Origin: Taudactylus pleione
Taxonomy: Eukaryota; Chordata; Amphibia; Anura; Myobatrachidae
DNA length: 64,000 bases
NCBI GenBank assembly: GCA_031769625.1
Contig: JAUIMM010000519.1
Coordinates: 5,265,501 to 5,329,500 of the forward strand
Direction of reading: 5' to 3'
Shown here: positions 20,025-31,670 of the stretch, in pieces
Position numbering within the stretch: the stretch's first letter is position 1
Layout of the letters: every line of letters begins with the position of its first letter
Program-made: the position numbers and the translations under genes
Notes under the pieces: model-generated
What the model saw: only the letters and a program-made list of their open reading frames with translations
Database searches by the model: none
What the model was told of the DNA's origin: nothing

Positions 20025-20733
20025 TAGAGATGAGCAGTTTGGTTTTGGGGCCTGATCCACTATGGATCGCAATATAGCGTACGCACGCAGTTCAGTACGA
20101 TAGTATGCCAATCCATAGCGATCGCAATGCTGCCGTAGCACTACATAAGGACTCCCACTTTACTTTACACGCACATCCGTAATGGTTAGGGAAAACATCA
20201 GGACAATCGAGTACCATCGGACCCATACGTACAGTTAGGGCAGGTCAGACCTTACTCTGGAATTGCTTTCTTCAGCGCTCGCTATGAGGCCTCAGCTGCA
20301 TCTGGTATTGCAGTGGATAATTATACATGCCCTTGCAATGGCGTTGAACGCACTGGCACACCTGCATTTCTCCGACCCCCCCCCCTTCACCACCCACAAA
20401 CGGCACTTCCTGTCAATCACTCTGCGATGGGTCTGCGTGGTCACTGTGATCGCAGTTCCGATCTCAATGACTGGTTTGCCACGTGCACTGCTATGCATAC
20501 GCATGCGTAGAATGCAACAATCTGCCGTTTGCGTACATATAAGCAACTGTGTTCCTAGCTGAATCAGGCCCTTGGATCTGATCTTCCCGACAAGTTCGAA
20601 TCTCAGAACGAGGCAAAACGTCACCTTTCCTGGACATCTGTGACGAAATGTCCTTGAAACATGACGTTTTGCCTTGTTTTGAGATCCAAACTTGGCGGGA
20701 AGATCCGAGCCAAAACCGAACCGCTCATCTCTA
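20025..20733. mobile_element. Palindromic MITE (TAGAGATGAGC ends) split by a Harbinger MITE
   Basis: The left arm TAGAGATGAGCAGTTTGG (20025-) is the inverse of CCGAACCGCTCATCTCTA (-20733). GATCTTCCCG with GCAAAACGTCA (20580-20622) pairs with TGACGTTTTGC and CGGGAAGATC (20662-20706). Removing 20048-20571 and one TTG makes the left arm continuous. Confidence 0.75.
20048..20571 (-). mobile_element. Harbinger MITE, same family as 2607-3759, TSD TTG
   Basis: The ends GGGCCTGATCCACTATGG and CTAGCTGAATCAGGCCC are flanked by TTG on both sides (20045-20047, 20572-20574). CACTTCCTGTCAATCACT and CGCATGCGTAG in the interior are the inverse of blocks in the outer MITE at 2607-3759. Confidence 0.85.
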
Positions 20734-20777
20734 GTTTTAATACCTGGGACAATGCAGGTTGCCCTTAGCAACCTGTC

Positions 20778-20893
20778 AGATTATAGCTATTATATTCTAG
20801 AAGGTGCTAGATAAATTATAAATAGAATCTGATTGGTTGCTATGGGCAACATCTGCACTTTTAAAAACTGGCACTTTAGTGAATATACCCCTT
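20778..20893. mobile_element. Palindromic MITE with CCAATCAGATT core
   Basis: AGATTATAGCTATTATATTC pairs with the AATCTGATTGGTTGCTATGG side. The right end reads CTTTAGTGAATATACCCC. Members of this group are also at 47167, 55480 and 62724. The core word is an inverted CCAAT box. The left end is shortened. Confidence 0.65.
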
Positions 20894-20894
20894 A

Positions 20895-21685
20895 GGGCCT
20901 GATTCAGAGTTGGACGCAAATAGGATTTTGGTACTTACTGATCCATAGGGGACACTGGAGTATACACAATCCGGTATAGATAGGTAATGAGTGGAACCTG
21001 GCACTTTAAATTTCTTCAGAAGAGTAGCTGGCTCCTCCCCTCTATACCCCACCGAAACTCAGTTTAGTTTAAGTGCCGAGGGAGCCGGAGGCAATTCCAG
21101 GGCTGTCCTCAGCCATCTTTTTCTTCATTTATTTTACTTCTTTTTATTTCTCAACAACAGGCAGACTGCTTGCACCGAGGGAGCCACCGGCAGAACCCAC
21201 CGCATCTGCTTGCAGCTAGTGTTTGAGTCACAGGGTCATCAGACTCTGGGTAGACCCGCCACAGCTGCCTGCGGCTTGTGTCGGTGTGCATGCATATGAG
21301 TCGCTCTGCACATGTGACAAAGTTTCATTACCGATGGCGTTCGCAGTCTGGACTTGGACAGTGTGATTGACAGATAGGAGTGTTTGTGGGAGGTAACGGG
21401 GGAGGGGGGCGTATCTGTGTCTGCAACTGCAAATTTGTACGCAGTGGTTTTGGCTGTGCCGGCTTACTTCCGACAGACAATCTGATCAACCATGAGGTTT
21501 CTCAGAGGATCGATGGCGCGTCCGGTGGTGCATCTGTGTACGCAAGTGGTTGGACTTCAGATGCCGCTAGTGGGCGTCTTCTTAATACAAATCCCGATGG
21601 CTGCGACATTTGCATAGTTTCGCACAACCGCTGCGTACGGGATCGCAGGCGTGCATGCATTAGTTTCCACCTCCGAATCAGGCCC
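20895..21685 (+). mobile_element. Harbinger MITE with internal insertion, TSD TTA
   Basis: The left end GGGCCTGATTCAGAGTTGG and right end CCTCCGAATCAGGCCC are flanked by TTA (20892-20894, 21686-21688). The right half (about 21300-21685) has the usual MITE words TTGACAGATAGG, GGTAACGGGGG and CTGCGTACGGGATCGCAG. The segment 20936-21290 is unlike other members. Confidence 0.75.
20936..21290. repeat. Unclassified insertion inside the Harbinger MITE
   Basis: It begins near TTTGGTACTTACTGATCC and contains CTGGCTCCTCCCCTCTATACC and a pyrimidine-rich AGCCATCTTTTTCTTC tract. No terminal repeats or target duplication were resolved. Confidence 0.4.
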
Positions 21686-22001
21686 TTATTATCTTGGTGA
21701 AACAATACACCACAAAGTCATATGCGTCCGCATCTAGCAGTTTTTCGCTTACTGCGCACGCATCCTGGGCTGCATATACATCTTTGCGAACATACGCACA
21801 GAGTAACATGGATCTCAGCTGCTTCCCTGCTGGTGCTATATGGGCAATCCTCCACTGGCAAAACTACCAATGCTATGAAACAAAAAACAAGCACATGATG
21901 ATGAAACTCTACTAAAACCCATCACTACCATGTGGAATTGCTGGCCAGAGAGTAGAGTCAGGATTTAGTAGTTCTAGGACCACTAGATCATCACAGATTA
22001 T

Positions 22002-22178
22002 GGGGTCTATTTACTAAGCAGTGTTAGGAGACAGAGAGAAAAGTGATAAGGTACCAGCCAATCAGCTCCTAACTGCCATCTCACAGGCTGTGTTTGAAAA
22101 ATTACAGTTGGGAGCTGATTGGGTGGCACCTTATCACTTTTCACTCTGTCTCCTAACACTGCTTAGTAAATAGACCCA
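22002..22178. mobile_element. Palindromic MITE (TTTACTAAGCAG family)
   Basis: It has the same hairpin as 5035-5209: GGGGTCTATTTACTAAGCAG at the left and CTGCTTAGTAAATAGACCC-like sequence at the right. The left flank is TAT; the right edge is mutated, so the duplication is uncertain. Confidence 0.8.
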
Positions 22179-22189
22179 ATATATCACAG

Positions 22190-23310
22190 AAGCAGGTAGA
22201 ATTATTTTTAACGGGACTGTAATATTGTCCCATCAAAAACGGTCAAAGGCTACTTACACCATTATTATACTAAACAAAATGACACAATTGCACCACACAC
22301 TGTACTTCAAGGGTCCATTACTGCAACAGAATAACCCAACAGAAATTGAGTGGGTTTATAAGCCTTTGATAGGTAGTCTAGATATGCAACATTCATTAAA
22401 GCTGAATAGTACTGTAGCTTGAGATCATGAGGCCTCTACTGCCAGCAACGCCAACAGTGACATCTGCAGGCTGAAAATGGATAAAGCACTCAATGAAAAT
22501 AATAAATTAAGGGTTATTTCGTACAGGGCTACTAATCGCCAGGTTTTGTGGCATATAACTTGTGCATAGTGTAAGTTCCTCTCGTGAGCATTTTGCAGCT
22601 CTACAGCGAAAGTAATGGAAGTGCAAAGGCACCGTATAAAACTAGCAGCAGATTGCTAGCATTTCTTAGCCCTTGTGGCATTAGCCTTACAAATCACAAA
22701 AATAATCATGAATACGATATGCCATATTGTAAAAAAATAAATTGCAAAGATCAACACAATATTTTCAAAAAATACTGTACAATTACAGTACATTTTGGTA
22801 ACTCTCTCTGAAATTGGTCAAAGCACTTTATTTTACCTGGTTCCAGGTGCCTAACTTTTGACGTAATATGCTACATAAAAATGTCCACCATATAAACATT
22901 TATATAGTATATGACATAAATCTTCCAGTCAGGCCAGGTTTGTAATTACCCACACTGATATACAAAAACAAATATCATTGAAAAGAAATAAGCAATTGGC
23001 TTAACATGGTTTAATATAGAGGCCTAGCCAATAAAAACAGTTAAGTTCACATAACACAGCACGCTTTCAAAATGAACATAATGACATAAATGCCAACACA
23101 AAACAAATAATTAAAAAAAAAAGTATTTATTAAACATTTCATACAGCACTAATATATAAAAAAAAATGCATTGATTGCGATTTTTTTTTATTACTTGCTG
23201 TATATACTACTGTAGTGTGAGGCTAATCGGCAACCCTATATTTATTAACCAGGGACCCCCGTATTTTCATTTTGCAACTCTTGGTGTGTTTTTTGTAACT
23301 GAAAGTGTAG
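22190..23310. other. No gene seen
   Basis: A+T-rich sequence with several T- and A-runs. No exon, RNA gene or complete transposon was recognised. Confidence 0.5.
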
Positions 23311-23315
23311 ACTAA

Positions 23316-23819
23316 GGCCCGGTTTCAGTGGAACTCGCAAGTGTTGTGTGCTCGCAAGCAGCCCGACGTTTAGACACTGCGCATGCGCCGCGTCCAGCGT
23401 GTCCGCAAGCCCCGCCGAGCGACTGAAGTTCAGTCGCTATGGGGCTCGCAACAAGACGGTGCGGCTGTCGATGGTGAGTGATAGCTCGCCCCATTTTGTG
23501 GGCGGATGGGGGGGTGACTGGACAAACGCAGGCGTTCGCTTAGGAACACCTGGCATTTGTAGGGAGGTCTTACTGACATCACTACTGATGTCAGTAGTGG
23601 ACTTCCTGCTCTAGTCCACTCGGGCTTGCGGAAGCCTAAACCCTACCATAGGGTCTCGTCGCAAGGTCGATGGTTGCGATTATCGCGATGGTCTCCTGGC
23701 CGCTCGCACAAGCGGTGGGTGGTCTCCCACAGCTTTTGAAGCGGCCAGAAATAAAAAAAAAAAAACGCCCACAATCCCAGCATGCGGGCAGCGGCAGTGA
23801 GTGGCTCTGAATCAGGGCC
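23316..23819 (+). mobile_element. Hairpin-chain MITE, copy 3, TSD TAA
   Basis: TAA flanks both ends (23313-23315, 23820-23822). The interior keeps the family's hairpins: GACTGAAGTTCAGTC, ACTGACATCACTACTGATGTCAGT, the GGGCTTGCGG arm and GCGGTGGGTGGTCTCCCAC. The right end reads GTGGCTCTGAATCAGGGCC. About 504 bp. Confidence 0.85.
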
Positions 23820-24254
23820 TAAGTTCCTTATAAATTTCTGCCCCTAATTTTCTCTCCCGCCTATTTTGTACCAGGCACGACCCCCTCTCTCAGTGCCCTG
23901 ATTTCAGTATACCATACAGTGTGTGGATACTGTATTTACTGCAATAATATGTTTATTAAAGCAGAGAACACACATCAATACTAGTCTTTTCCTACAGCAG
24001 CTTAATTTTAGCAACATAAATCATATTAAATCTCATCAATCCCTTCAATATGTCCCCTAATTGTTTATTGGGAAGGTACTGTATATAAAGTAGTATGCGC
24101 TAGGAACTGAGGATTCATAAGATCTCACCAGTGTAATCTATATAGTATGGTAAAAGGATCTGTTATCCAGAGACTGGATATTTATGTTACTACTTTGTCA
24201 TAATGTTGCTATATATACAGACATGGGGGATAACAGATCTCTTTGCATGGATGG

Positions 24255-24780
24255 GAGTCTTAGCGGTATGCAGTCGGGATGCCGACGGTCTAAATCCCGA
24301 CTGTCTAATCCCGGTAAGGGTCTAATGACAGGCGTTGTAATCCCGGCGCCTGTCATTTTACTTACGCCGGGAGTCCGACGTTCGGCATCCCGATCGAAGG
24401 TAAGTCGGGCTTCGACACCCACGCCGGGGGTTAGGGTTAGGTTAGGGGGCTCCCGGTGGGACTTATGGTTAGACAGCCCCCGGGGAGGGTCAGGCTAGGG
24501 GAAGTTAGGGCAAGGCACCCCTGGGGGGAGGTTAGGGTTAGGCACCCCCCTGGGAAACTTAGGTTTAGGCAGCGGGGAAGGGGGGGTTAGGTTAAGTCAC
24601 GTAGAGGGGGGTTAGGGTTCGGCACTTGGGGAGGAGGTTAGGGTTAGGCACCCCTAAGGGAGGGTTAGGTTAGTTTGTACTTACCTTAGCTGCTGTCGAG
24701 ATCTTCACCTCTGTCGGGCTTCCGCTCTCGGGTTTTGAACAATACGGCCGGCGGTAAATCATACCAATCCCGTTTTAGCA
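24255..24780 (+). mobile_element. Transposon-like unit with telomere-like GGTTAG array
   Basis: Clustered inverted words CAGTCGGGATGCCGAC, TCCCGACTGTC and GGCGTTGTAATCCCGGCGCC precede a degenerate GGTTAGGGTTAGGC array (24422-24682). The mirrored side contains TTACCTTAGCTGCTGTCGAG and TGTCGGGCTTCC. The same plan recurs at 46076, 48781 and 58251. Ends are approximate. Confidence 0.6.
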
Positions 24781-24789
24781 TATAGCGCA

Positions 24790-26398
24790 CGTGCAGATGC
24801 CAATTTACACATATTTGTGTATCACCATTCTGTTCCGAGTTGGCCAAATCTTTGCCGGATCCATCTTTCTGTGAGATTGGCGTTTCGAAGTGGGAACTGA
24901 GTGGAAACTGTGTGTTTGCAGAAGAGCTGTTATGTCTTGTGGGAGTATAAACAAATACAATATGCATATTTCTGTGCAACGCAAAGGAGCAGTGAAGTCC
25001 CACAAAGGTAGTCACTACACCTTCCACATAAGAATCAACACCAACACTCGTACAGTACAGTCCTTTCCTAATTGTGGCATAGGACAGTCTGGTTAATTTT
25101 CAATGGAAATTTATTGGATTCTTTCAAAAATATCTGAACAAATTAAAATAAATCCAATGTGTAACATGTATGAACACTTCATCTAGAATATTGCTGGAAC
25201 TACTCACGAAGGGATTTCTTGATTAGATGCACGTTTTGATGCAATTTCTGTTTTTGGAGTGATATCCTTCTTAGGTGGCAGATCACAGAGGCAACAAAGC
25301 CTTAAATGCACAATATTATAAGACACTCCTCCCCGGGAAGTATAGAAGTTCATAGTGCTCCAAGACAGTACCTCCAGGTCCCAGGATTCCTCATTAGACA
25401 CTACGCCAACGGGTTTCGACTTTTACAAGTCTTTCTCAAGGTCTTTTGGGAGTATTATGGGCATGTAGCTTGTAATGTGCTATTCTGAGTCCTGCGTACA
25501 GAGTAGGGAAGTTTGTTTCAGATGGCCTCTTACACCTAGCATGGGGCTGGTGCACGTGCCGATACTATTTATAAAGATTGTGTCTGTGGACAGAAAAATA
25601 ATGGGCAAAGATGCTTCCCGCTTGAAGCTGAACAGATCCTTATATTAGTAAATTAGGCTTCACACAAAAATAGCCTTTTTACGTCTAACTCAAGATCAGG
25701 CCAATGACCCCTATGTGGCGCCCTCCTCTTACAATTACTGTCAGGGTTGTATAAACCATAAGCCCCGAGCATTCCAGGCAATAGAACCCTTCCCTGTACT
25801 ACAATGTATGACATGTAATTCATAAGGACACCCAACTATTACTATTACAGTGAAAACAACTACAGTCTGTATGAGTGCAATTGAAAGTAACAAGTTCACC
25901 ACCTGCAAAGTCATTAAGGCACCAAAACTATTTCAAGCATCTGTATAGTTGACCAGCTCTTTCCAACAGTCCATATATTTCATTCCTCTTCCTGAACATA
26001 TGTCAATAATGAGTAGGAAAGTAACTGTCTCTCAGAAAGGAGAGTGGTGCTGTAATTAAATTGCAGAATGTGTATTAGTATTTAACAACTTATTACATTA
26101 ACATCCTATAGACAATGAAAAAAAGGTGATACTTCCCGTAATAAGGTAAATTAGATTTCAATGCAATGGAAACAGATGGAGCAATAATAACCTAATTCTA
26201 TTAATTTTCACGCACAATAATGTGCAACTGCGTGACCCACACATACTGTAGCTAGGAAGATAATTCACTTCGTGATTATTGAAATGCATTTAATAACTAG
26301 TTTTGCTAAATGAATATAATAGCATTGCGTTAAGTTGGAATGTAATTAAGCATATATACAGTACACTTATGGAAAATTGCCAGCTTTAATTAAAGAAT
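24790..26398. other. No gene seen
   Basis: No coding exon was recognised. GGGTTTCGACTTTTACAAG followed by TCTTTCTCAAGG (25410-25440) resembles a word found in old interspersed repeats, but no element could be bounded. Confidence 0.45.
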
Positions 26399-26401
26399 AA
26401 A

Positions 26402-26901
26402 GGCCCTGATTCAGACCCGCAGGTAGCTCACAGGGTCGTTTTTTTTTTTCTCCAGGCCGCTCGCAAAGCTGTGGGTGTCCACCCACAGCTTGTGCGAGTG
26501 GGCTGGAGACCGTCGCGATTATCGCGACCATCGGGCTTGCAACGAGGCCCTGGGGTAGGGTCTCGGCTGCAGCAACCCCAAGTGGACTCCCTGCTCTAAT
26601 AGAGCAGTAAGTCCACTACTGACATCACTAGTGATGTCAGTAGGTCCTCCCACAAAAACCAGGCGTTCCTAAGGGAACACCGGCGTTTGTGCAGCCCCCC
26701 CCCCTACTCACCTACAAAACGGGGCGAGATGTCACTCACCATCGACAGCCGCCCCGCCTTGTAGCGAGCCCCGCAACGACTGAAGCTCAGTCACTCGTCC
26801 GGGCTCGTGCATGCGCACGCCGGACGCGGTGCATGCGCAGGGACCAAACATCGAGCCGCTTGCGAGCACTGTGCACTTGTGAGCGGCTCTGAATTAGGCC
26901 C
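26402..26901 (-). mobile_element. Hairpin-chain MITE, copy 4, TSD AAA
   Basis: Ends GGCCCTGATTCAGACCCGC and GCGGCTCTGAATTAGGCC(C), flanked by AAA (26399-26401, 26902-26904). The hairpins run in reverse order to copy 1: AGCTGTGGGTGTCCACCCAC, GTCGCGATTATCGCGAC, AGTGGACTCCCTGCTCT and its partner AGAGCAGTAAGTCCACT, then CTGACATCACTAGTGATGTC. Confidence 0.85.
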
Positions 26902-27240
26902 AAAGTGTTTCCTGAATGCCCTTGTAATAACATTATTTGTATTTGCTTATCAGTTCTATATCTCTGTACTATACATTGTGTTCCTCACGCATTTGTTATT
27001 TTCGGCAATAGTATGGTCCAATAAAATAAACATAATGAAAGATGGAATATTTGTCTCCATTCCCATTAATATTAATATATAATGATTTACTGATCTCTGC
27101 AAGGTCACAGTTCTTAATGAGTTTTTTTCTTCAGTTCCGCCCAGCTTAAATTTCCTTTTACCTAATCAACTGTATACACACAGAGTTATACAATATACTA
27201 GAGAGGAGAATGTATTATATGTTGGACATTTGGCGCTTTT

Positions 27241-27344
27241 TAATGGACATTTTGGACTGTACAAGATATGTTTTAGTAAAGGTGATGGTGTTTAATGGTC
27301 ATTTTGGACTGTACAAGATATGTTTTAGTAAAGGTGATGGTGTG
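27241..27344 (+). repeat. 52-bp direct repeat, two copies
   Basis: TAATGGNCATTTTGGACTGT through GTGATGGTGTT occurs at 27241 and 27293, and likewise at 31701 and 31753 in the second large unit. Confidence 0.9.
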
Positions 27345-27821
27345 GATTGGGACAATTCCATGTTTTGCAGATGATTGGAGAAAAAAAATGGGAATGTACA
27401 ATTCCGCTCAAAAAGTGATCGGAATCGGTAAATCAGGTTTGATCAACATATTGGATTTCATTGAACAATCAGGGCTGTAGATTGCTAGTGTATGGTACCA
27501 ATCAGCCGATTTGTCGACCGTTACTAGTAATATGATGAGCCTTTCAAGATTGCCAAATCTGCTATGGGCAACATCTCTTCTAAATATCACTTCTAAAAAC
27601 TCTCACTTTAGTAAATGTACCCCTTATACTTTAGTTCAGTGTCTGATAATAATATTGTCATCATTTTATCTCAGGTTCATTAGGTCTTCACTGCATCATG
27701 GTGTATAAAGAGTTTACAAACATTCCAAATGGCATTTATAATTCCAATAATTCGCCTTTGCAATACCATTTTTGGTTATAAATATAAGTAGTATTTTGGA
27801 GCCGTCATTCTTTGCATTGTA

Positions 27822-28170
27822 AAGGTGCATACACACACAACGATGTAAGTAATTAACGATGTTTGTTGAATGATTTTCGTTCAGTTTTTCCCTTGAAAAA
27901 GTGAACGAAAATCGTTTTACAAAGTAGTTGGTTTTACTTTATTTAATAAACAATTTTCTGTGTGTTGAAGGAAAAATGTTGCAACTTCTATTGAAAATCG
28001 TTCAGTTGGCCAGTCTGACTGAACTACAAACTACAATCGACAAACGTTAACGCGCATGAACGATAATCGTTTATCGTTTTACGCTGAGCGATTGTTTGAA
28101 TGATTGAACGATAACAAAGTCGTTATAGTTAAATCAGTCAAAAAATCGTTGTGTGTGTACGCACCTTTAG
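27822..28170. mobile_element. MITE with AAAGGTGC-TACACACA-ACGAT ends (unit 1)
   Basis: AAAGGTGCATACACACACAA is inverted as TTGTGTGTGTACGCACCTTT, with ATCGTT words inside both arms. Related ends occur at 36916, 45630 and 47612. Superfamily not assigned because no clean target duplication was seen. Confidence 0.75.
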
Positions 28171-28524
28171 TTATTGTGTGGAGATATTTTTTAGTTTCTC
28201 TCCTCTTTTCTTAACATCTCACAGTTCTTCCCCCGTTCCACCCATCTCTCCCTGTTCTTTCCTATTTTCTTCTATCTCTTCTCTGTTCTTCCCATTGTCC
28301 TCCCATCTCTCCCTGTTCTTACCCATTTTCTACCTTCTCCTGCCTGTTCTTCAACTTTATGCTGACAAGCTCTGCTCACAGTGATGGTCTCAACAGTGTG
28401 TACATGCCCCTCCTGCACAGCAGGGGTGCCAGGGTTGGTCGATTTAAAAGTCTTCTTCCTTTGTTGGAGTGGCATTGGGACAAGTGAGTGGGGGTGGGGG
28501 TGGAATGTGCCTATTTACAATTAG

Positions 28525-28590
28525 TTCTTTGTGCTAGGTGTCAGACTGTGGTGTACAAGGTTGTGAGTTTGAATCCTGTGTATGGTGTGA
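28525..28590 (+). repeat. tRNA-like (SINE head) sequence
   Basis: TGAGTTTGAATCC (28565-28577) resembles an RNA polymerase III B box, with a weak A-box-like TAGTTCTTTGTGCTAGG about 40 bases upstream. No cloverleaf can be completed, so it is not a tRNA gene. A second such head follows and is split by the hAT: TAGCTCACAAAG (28653-28664) and, after the insertion, GATGTTCAAATCC (about 30353). Confidence 0.4.
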
Positions 28591-28677
28591 TCAGAGTAGT
28601 CTGTTTTAACTAAAAGTTATTGACAAGGTGCACACAAATCACACTATTACTGATAGCTCACAAAGTAAGTGTGTGAA

Positions 28678-30328
28678 TAGGGCCAGCCCGCCCGTTGCGC
28701 CGACTACGCATGTACGTAGGGCGCCAGCTAGCAGAGGGTGCTCAACCCCCAGTGCGGCCAAACTTATACAGGAAACACCCCCCCCTGCGCCATACTCCTT
28801 CACGCCCTCTCCCTGCGGCCGCGGAAGGCTTAATTTTTTTCCGGCCGTCCGCTGAGATTTTACCATGTGAGAGACATCATGACGTCCATAGTTATGAGGA
28901 GCGGCGGACGGCAGCGAACACAGGATCGGGGCTTAAGGTAAGTATTCTGGGTTTTTTTGTGTGTATGTGTTGCGCGGCACTCTTACAGGGGGCACTATTA
29001 CAGGGGCTACTGGGGGCACTATTACAGGGGCTACTGGGGGCACTATTACAGAGGCTACTGGGGGCACTATTACAGAGGCTACTGGGGACACTATTACAGG
29101 AGCAACTGGGGGCACTATTACAGGGGCTACTGGGGGCACTATTACAGGGGCTACTGGGGACACTATTACAGGAGCAACTGGGGGCACTATTACAGGAGCT
29201 ACTGGGGGCACTATTACAGGGGCTACTGGGGGCACTATTACAGGGGCTAATGGGGGCACTATTACAGGGGCTACTGGGGGGCACTATTATAGGGGCTACT
29301 GGGGGCACTATTATAGGGGCTACTGGGGGCACTATTACAGGGGCTACTGGGGGCACTATTATAGGGGCTACTGGGGGCACTATTACAGGGGCACTACTAC
29401 TGGGGGCATTATCACAGGGCATTACTATTGGGGGCACTACTACTGGGAACAATTTTACAGGGGCACTACTACTGGGCATTATTACAGGGACACTACTACT
29501 GGTGGCTAACTTCTTCGGGCATTATTAAATGGGCATTACTACTGTGGGCACTTTACAGGGGGCATTACTACTGGGGGCAATTGTACAGGGGCATTACTAC
29601 AGGGGCACTATTACTGGGGGCATTGCAAAAGGGACACCACTACTGGGGGTCCCTGCAGAAGGGGTACCACTGCTGTGGGCATTATGTGTAAGTGCCACTA
29701 CTGCTGTAGGCATTGTACAAGAGTCACTACTACTGTGGGCATTGTATTAGGGGCACTACTACTGTGGGTATTGTATTAGGGGCACTACTACTGTGGGCAT
29801 TGTGTATAATGGGCACTAATGTTGGCATTGTGTAAAAGGGGCTCTACCGTGTGTCAGAACATACATAAGGGACACTACTATGTTGTGTAATGTGAATCGG
29901 ACACTATGTGCGGTGTAATGTGAATAAGATTGTGCTACTGTGTGGTGTAGTTTGAATTGGGGATACCATTGTGTGACCACGTCACTTTCTTTTGAGACCT
30001 CATCTTTAGCATACCTCCCAACCATCCCGATTTTGGCGACAAAGTGTCCCAGATGGAGGGGGAAATGGTGAATAGATGCCATGCGCATGCATGTGGCATC
30101 TATTGACTGGAGAAAGGGACTGGGAGCATGCCCATCAGCTCCAACAGCACTGGGCATGTACCCAGCATGATTGGAATTACGGGGCAGCGCTCGTGATTCT
30201 GGCTTTTACCTTGAGACCACACCCCTTTCCTTTGTCGGGTGCACGCACATTCAGCATGTGCAAATTCAGCCAGGGGGTGCCAAAATGTATCTTTGCTTAC
30301 CAAAAATATTAAGTTCGGGCCGACCCTG
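28678..30328. mobile_element. Non-autonomous hAT with 24-bp VNTR (unit 1), TSD TGTGTGAA
   Basis: The left end TAGGGCCAGCCCG and right end CGGGCCGACCCTG are inverted repeats (10 of 13 match). They are flanked by perfect 8-bp TGTGTGAA (28670-28677, 30329-30336), the hAT signature. Inside: a GC-rich lead-in, AAGGTAAGTATT (28935-28946), T-run, VNTR and a tail with GTAATGTGAAT. No transposase is present. Confidence 0.85.
28983..29395 (+). repeat. 24-bp G-rich VNTR in the hAT (unit 1)
   Basis: The unit GGGGGCACTATTACAGGGGC plus TACT repeats about 17 times, then becomes irregular up to about 29815. Because the period is eight codons, several frames stay open on both strands; none is likely to be a gene. 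G-runs suggest quadruplex potential. Confidence 0.9.
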
Positions 30329-30336
30329 TGTGTGAA

Positions 30337-31670
30337 TATGGCATGCAGGGTTTGATGTTCAAATCCTTTGCTTGGAGTCTTCTGAAAGTAGTCTAAGGGG
30401 TACATTTTTCTAAGATTCGTGTTTGGTCGAGATTGCAATCTCGGGTGAGTTTAGGCAGTTTTTACAACTTGCAAATTTACTAAAGACAAACTCGGGTGAG
30501 TGTAGGAGAGATTTCTAATTTTCACTGAAAAACTAGGGTGAGATTGCAAACACGATTAAATACACCATCGGCCAAACTTGCAAGTACTTTCACTGAAAAA
30601 GATACAACTCGGGAATTTACAAAGAATCGTGATTACAATCACAGACGTAATTGTAGCAAACTCGCAACTAAGTAGAAATTTCAAATAGACCACCTCCTGT
30701 GCTGCGAGTTTGGCAGAAACCTACACAGATCAGTGTGATTTGTGTATGTTTCTGCATGTGTAATACCTAAAGTGTAAAACATTTTTTTTAAAAAGGATGT
30801 ATGGTCACCCTCCCCAAAAGCATAACCAGCCCTGGGCTGCTCACCCAGTCCTGCTTCCTAAAAATACGAGGGGAAAAAACATGTAGGGTCTCCTCATATT
30901 TTAGGAACCAGCACTGGGCTGCTGAGCTCTGTCCTGATTTTAAAAATAGGGGGAGGGGAATTGTGTAAGGGTCCGCCTATTTTTAAAACTAGCACCAGGT
31001 TCAATCCGGCTAGGGTGTAATGCAACAGCCAGAGGACCCTATCACCAGGTCTCCCCGGCCAAAGCATTATCACCCCAAGCCAGGGATCTCAGGGGAGGTG
31101 GGGACCCCCCAATAAAGGGGTCCCCCCTCTCCCGAGCAACTCAGGCTTAGTCTGAAGCCCGGGGCTCTTCCCCGCACTCCTGGAGCAGTGGGTGCAGGGG
31201 TAATAGTAGTGTAAGTAGTAATAAACTTTTGTTTTTTTACCATGGGACTACAGGTACCAACATGCCTGCCCTTTGGCACTTGTGGAATTACAAGTGCCAG
31301 CAGGCATTCGGCACCCGTACCACCGCTGTAAAAAAATAGTTAAAAAACAATAACACACACACCGCAGAAAGTACAACTTTATTATATACACCTACCTCAC
31401 TCACACATACTTACCTGCTGCCCGATGATAGGTCCACTTCTCCAAGTAGAAATCCAATGGGAGTACCTGAAAAAAAAACAATACTCACCTCCGTCCTTGT
31501 GCTGGTCTCCGTAGTATCCCCAGGTCTTGGCATAAAAACAAACTGGCACCCGGACCATATGCTTACATTAGCGATGTATGTGTGTGACCACATACACCGC
31601 TAACCGGATCCTGACTGCTCAGCCCACGTGTGAACGGTCAGGAGCCGGCAGCCAATCAGCGGCCACTAAC
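30337..31670. repeat. Unclassified repeat sequence, no gene (unit 1)
   Basis: Contains alternating TGCAATCTCGGGTGAG-type words (30430-30620) and paired blocks TCCTAAAAATACGAGG/CCTCATATTTTAGGA (30855-30905), so inverted structure exists. The right part (31020-31670) is also seen in unit 2, where it continues beyond the duplication edge. No coding region was recognised. Confidence 0.45.

Larger units (their letters stand above)
27211..31670 (+). repeat. Tandem duplication, unit 1 (4460 bp)
   Basis: The unit starts TGTATTATATGTTGGAC and ends ACTAAC, immediately followed by the same start at 31671. It contains a 52-bp tandem repeat, a TACACACAACGAT MITE, a tRNA-like segment, a VNTR-bearing hAT and about 1.2 kb of another repeat. 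TGTA is shared at the junction and at both outer breakpoints. Confidence 0.95.

Noticed and set aside
24422..24682. True telomere or ancient telomere fusion
   Set aside because: The TTAGGG-like units are degenerate and spaced by other sequence, and they sit inside repeat arms that recur at other sites.
28558..28580. A functional tRNA gene
   Set aside because: Only B-box-like and weak A-box-like words are visible; no acceptor stem or anticodon arm can be formed.
28695..29528. Long open frames (up to 277 residues) of LLGALLQG or TGATGGTI repeats, on both strands and in both duplicated units
   Set aside because: They result from a 24-bp VNTR whose period is eight codons, so several frames stay open at once; there is no start context or conserved domain.
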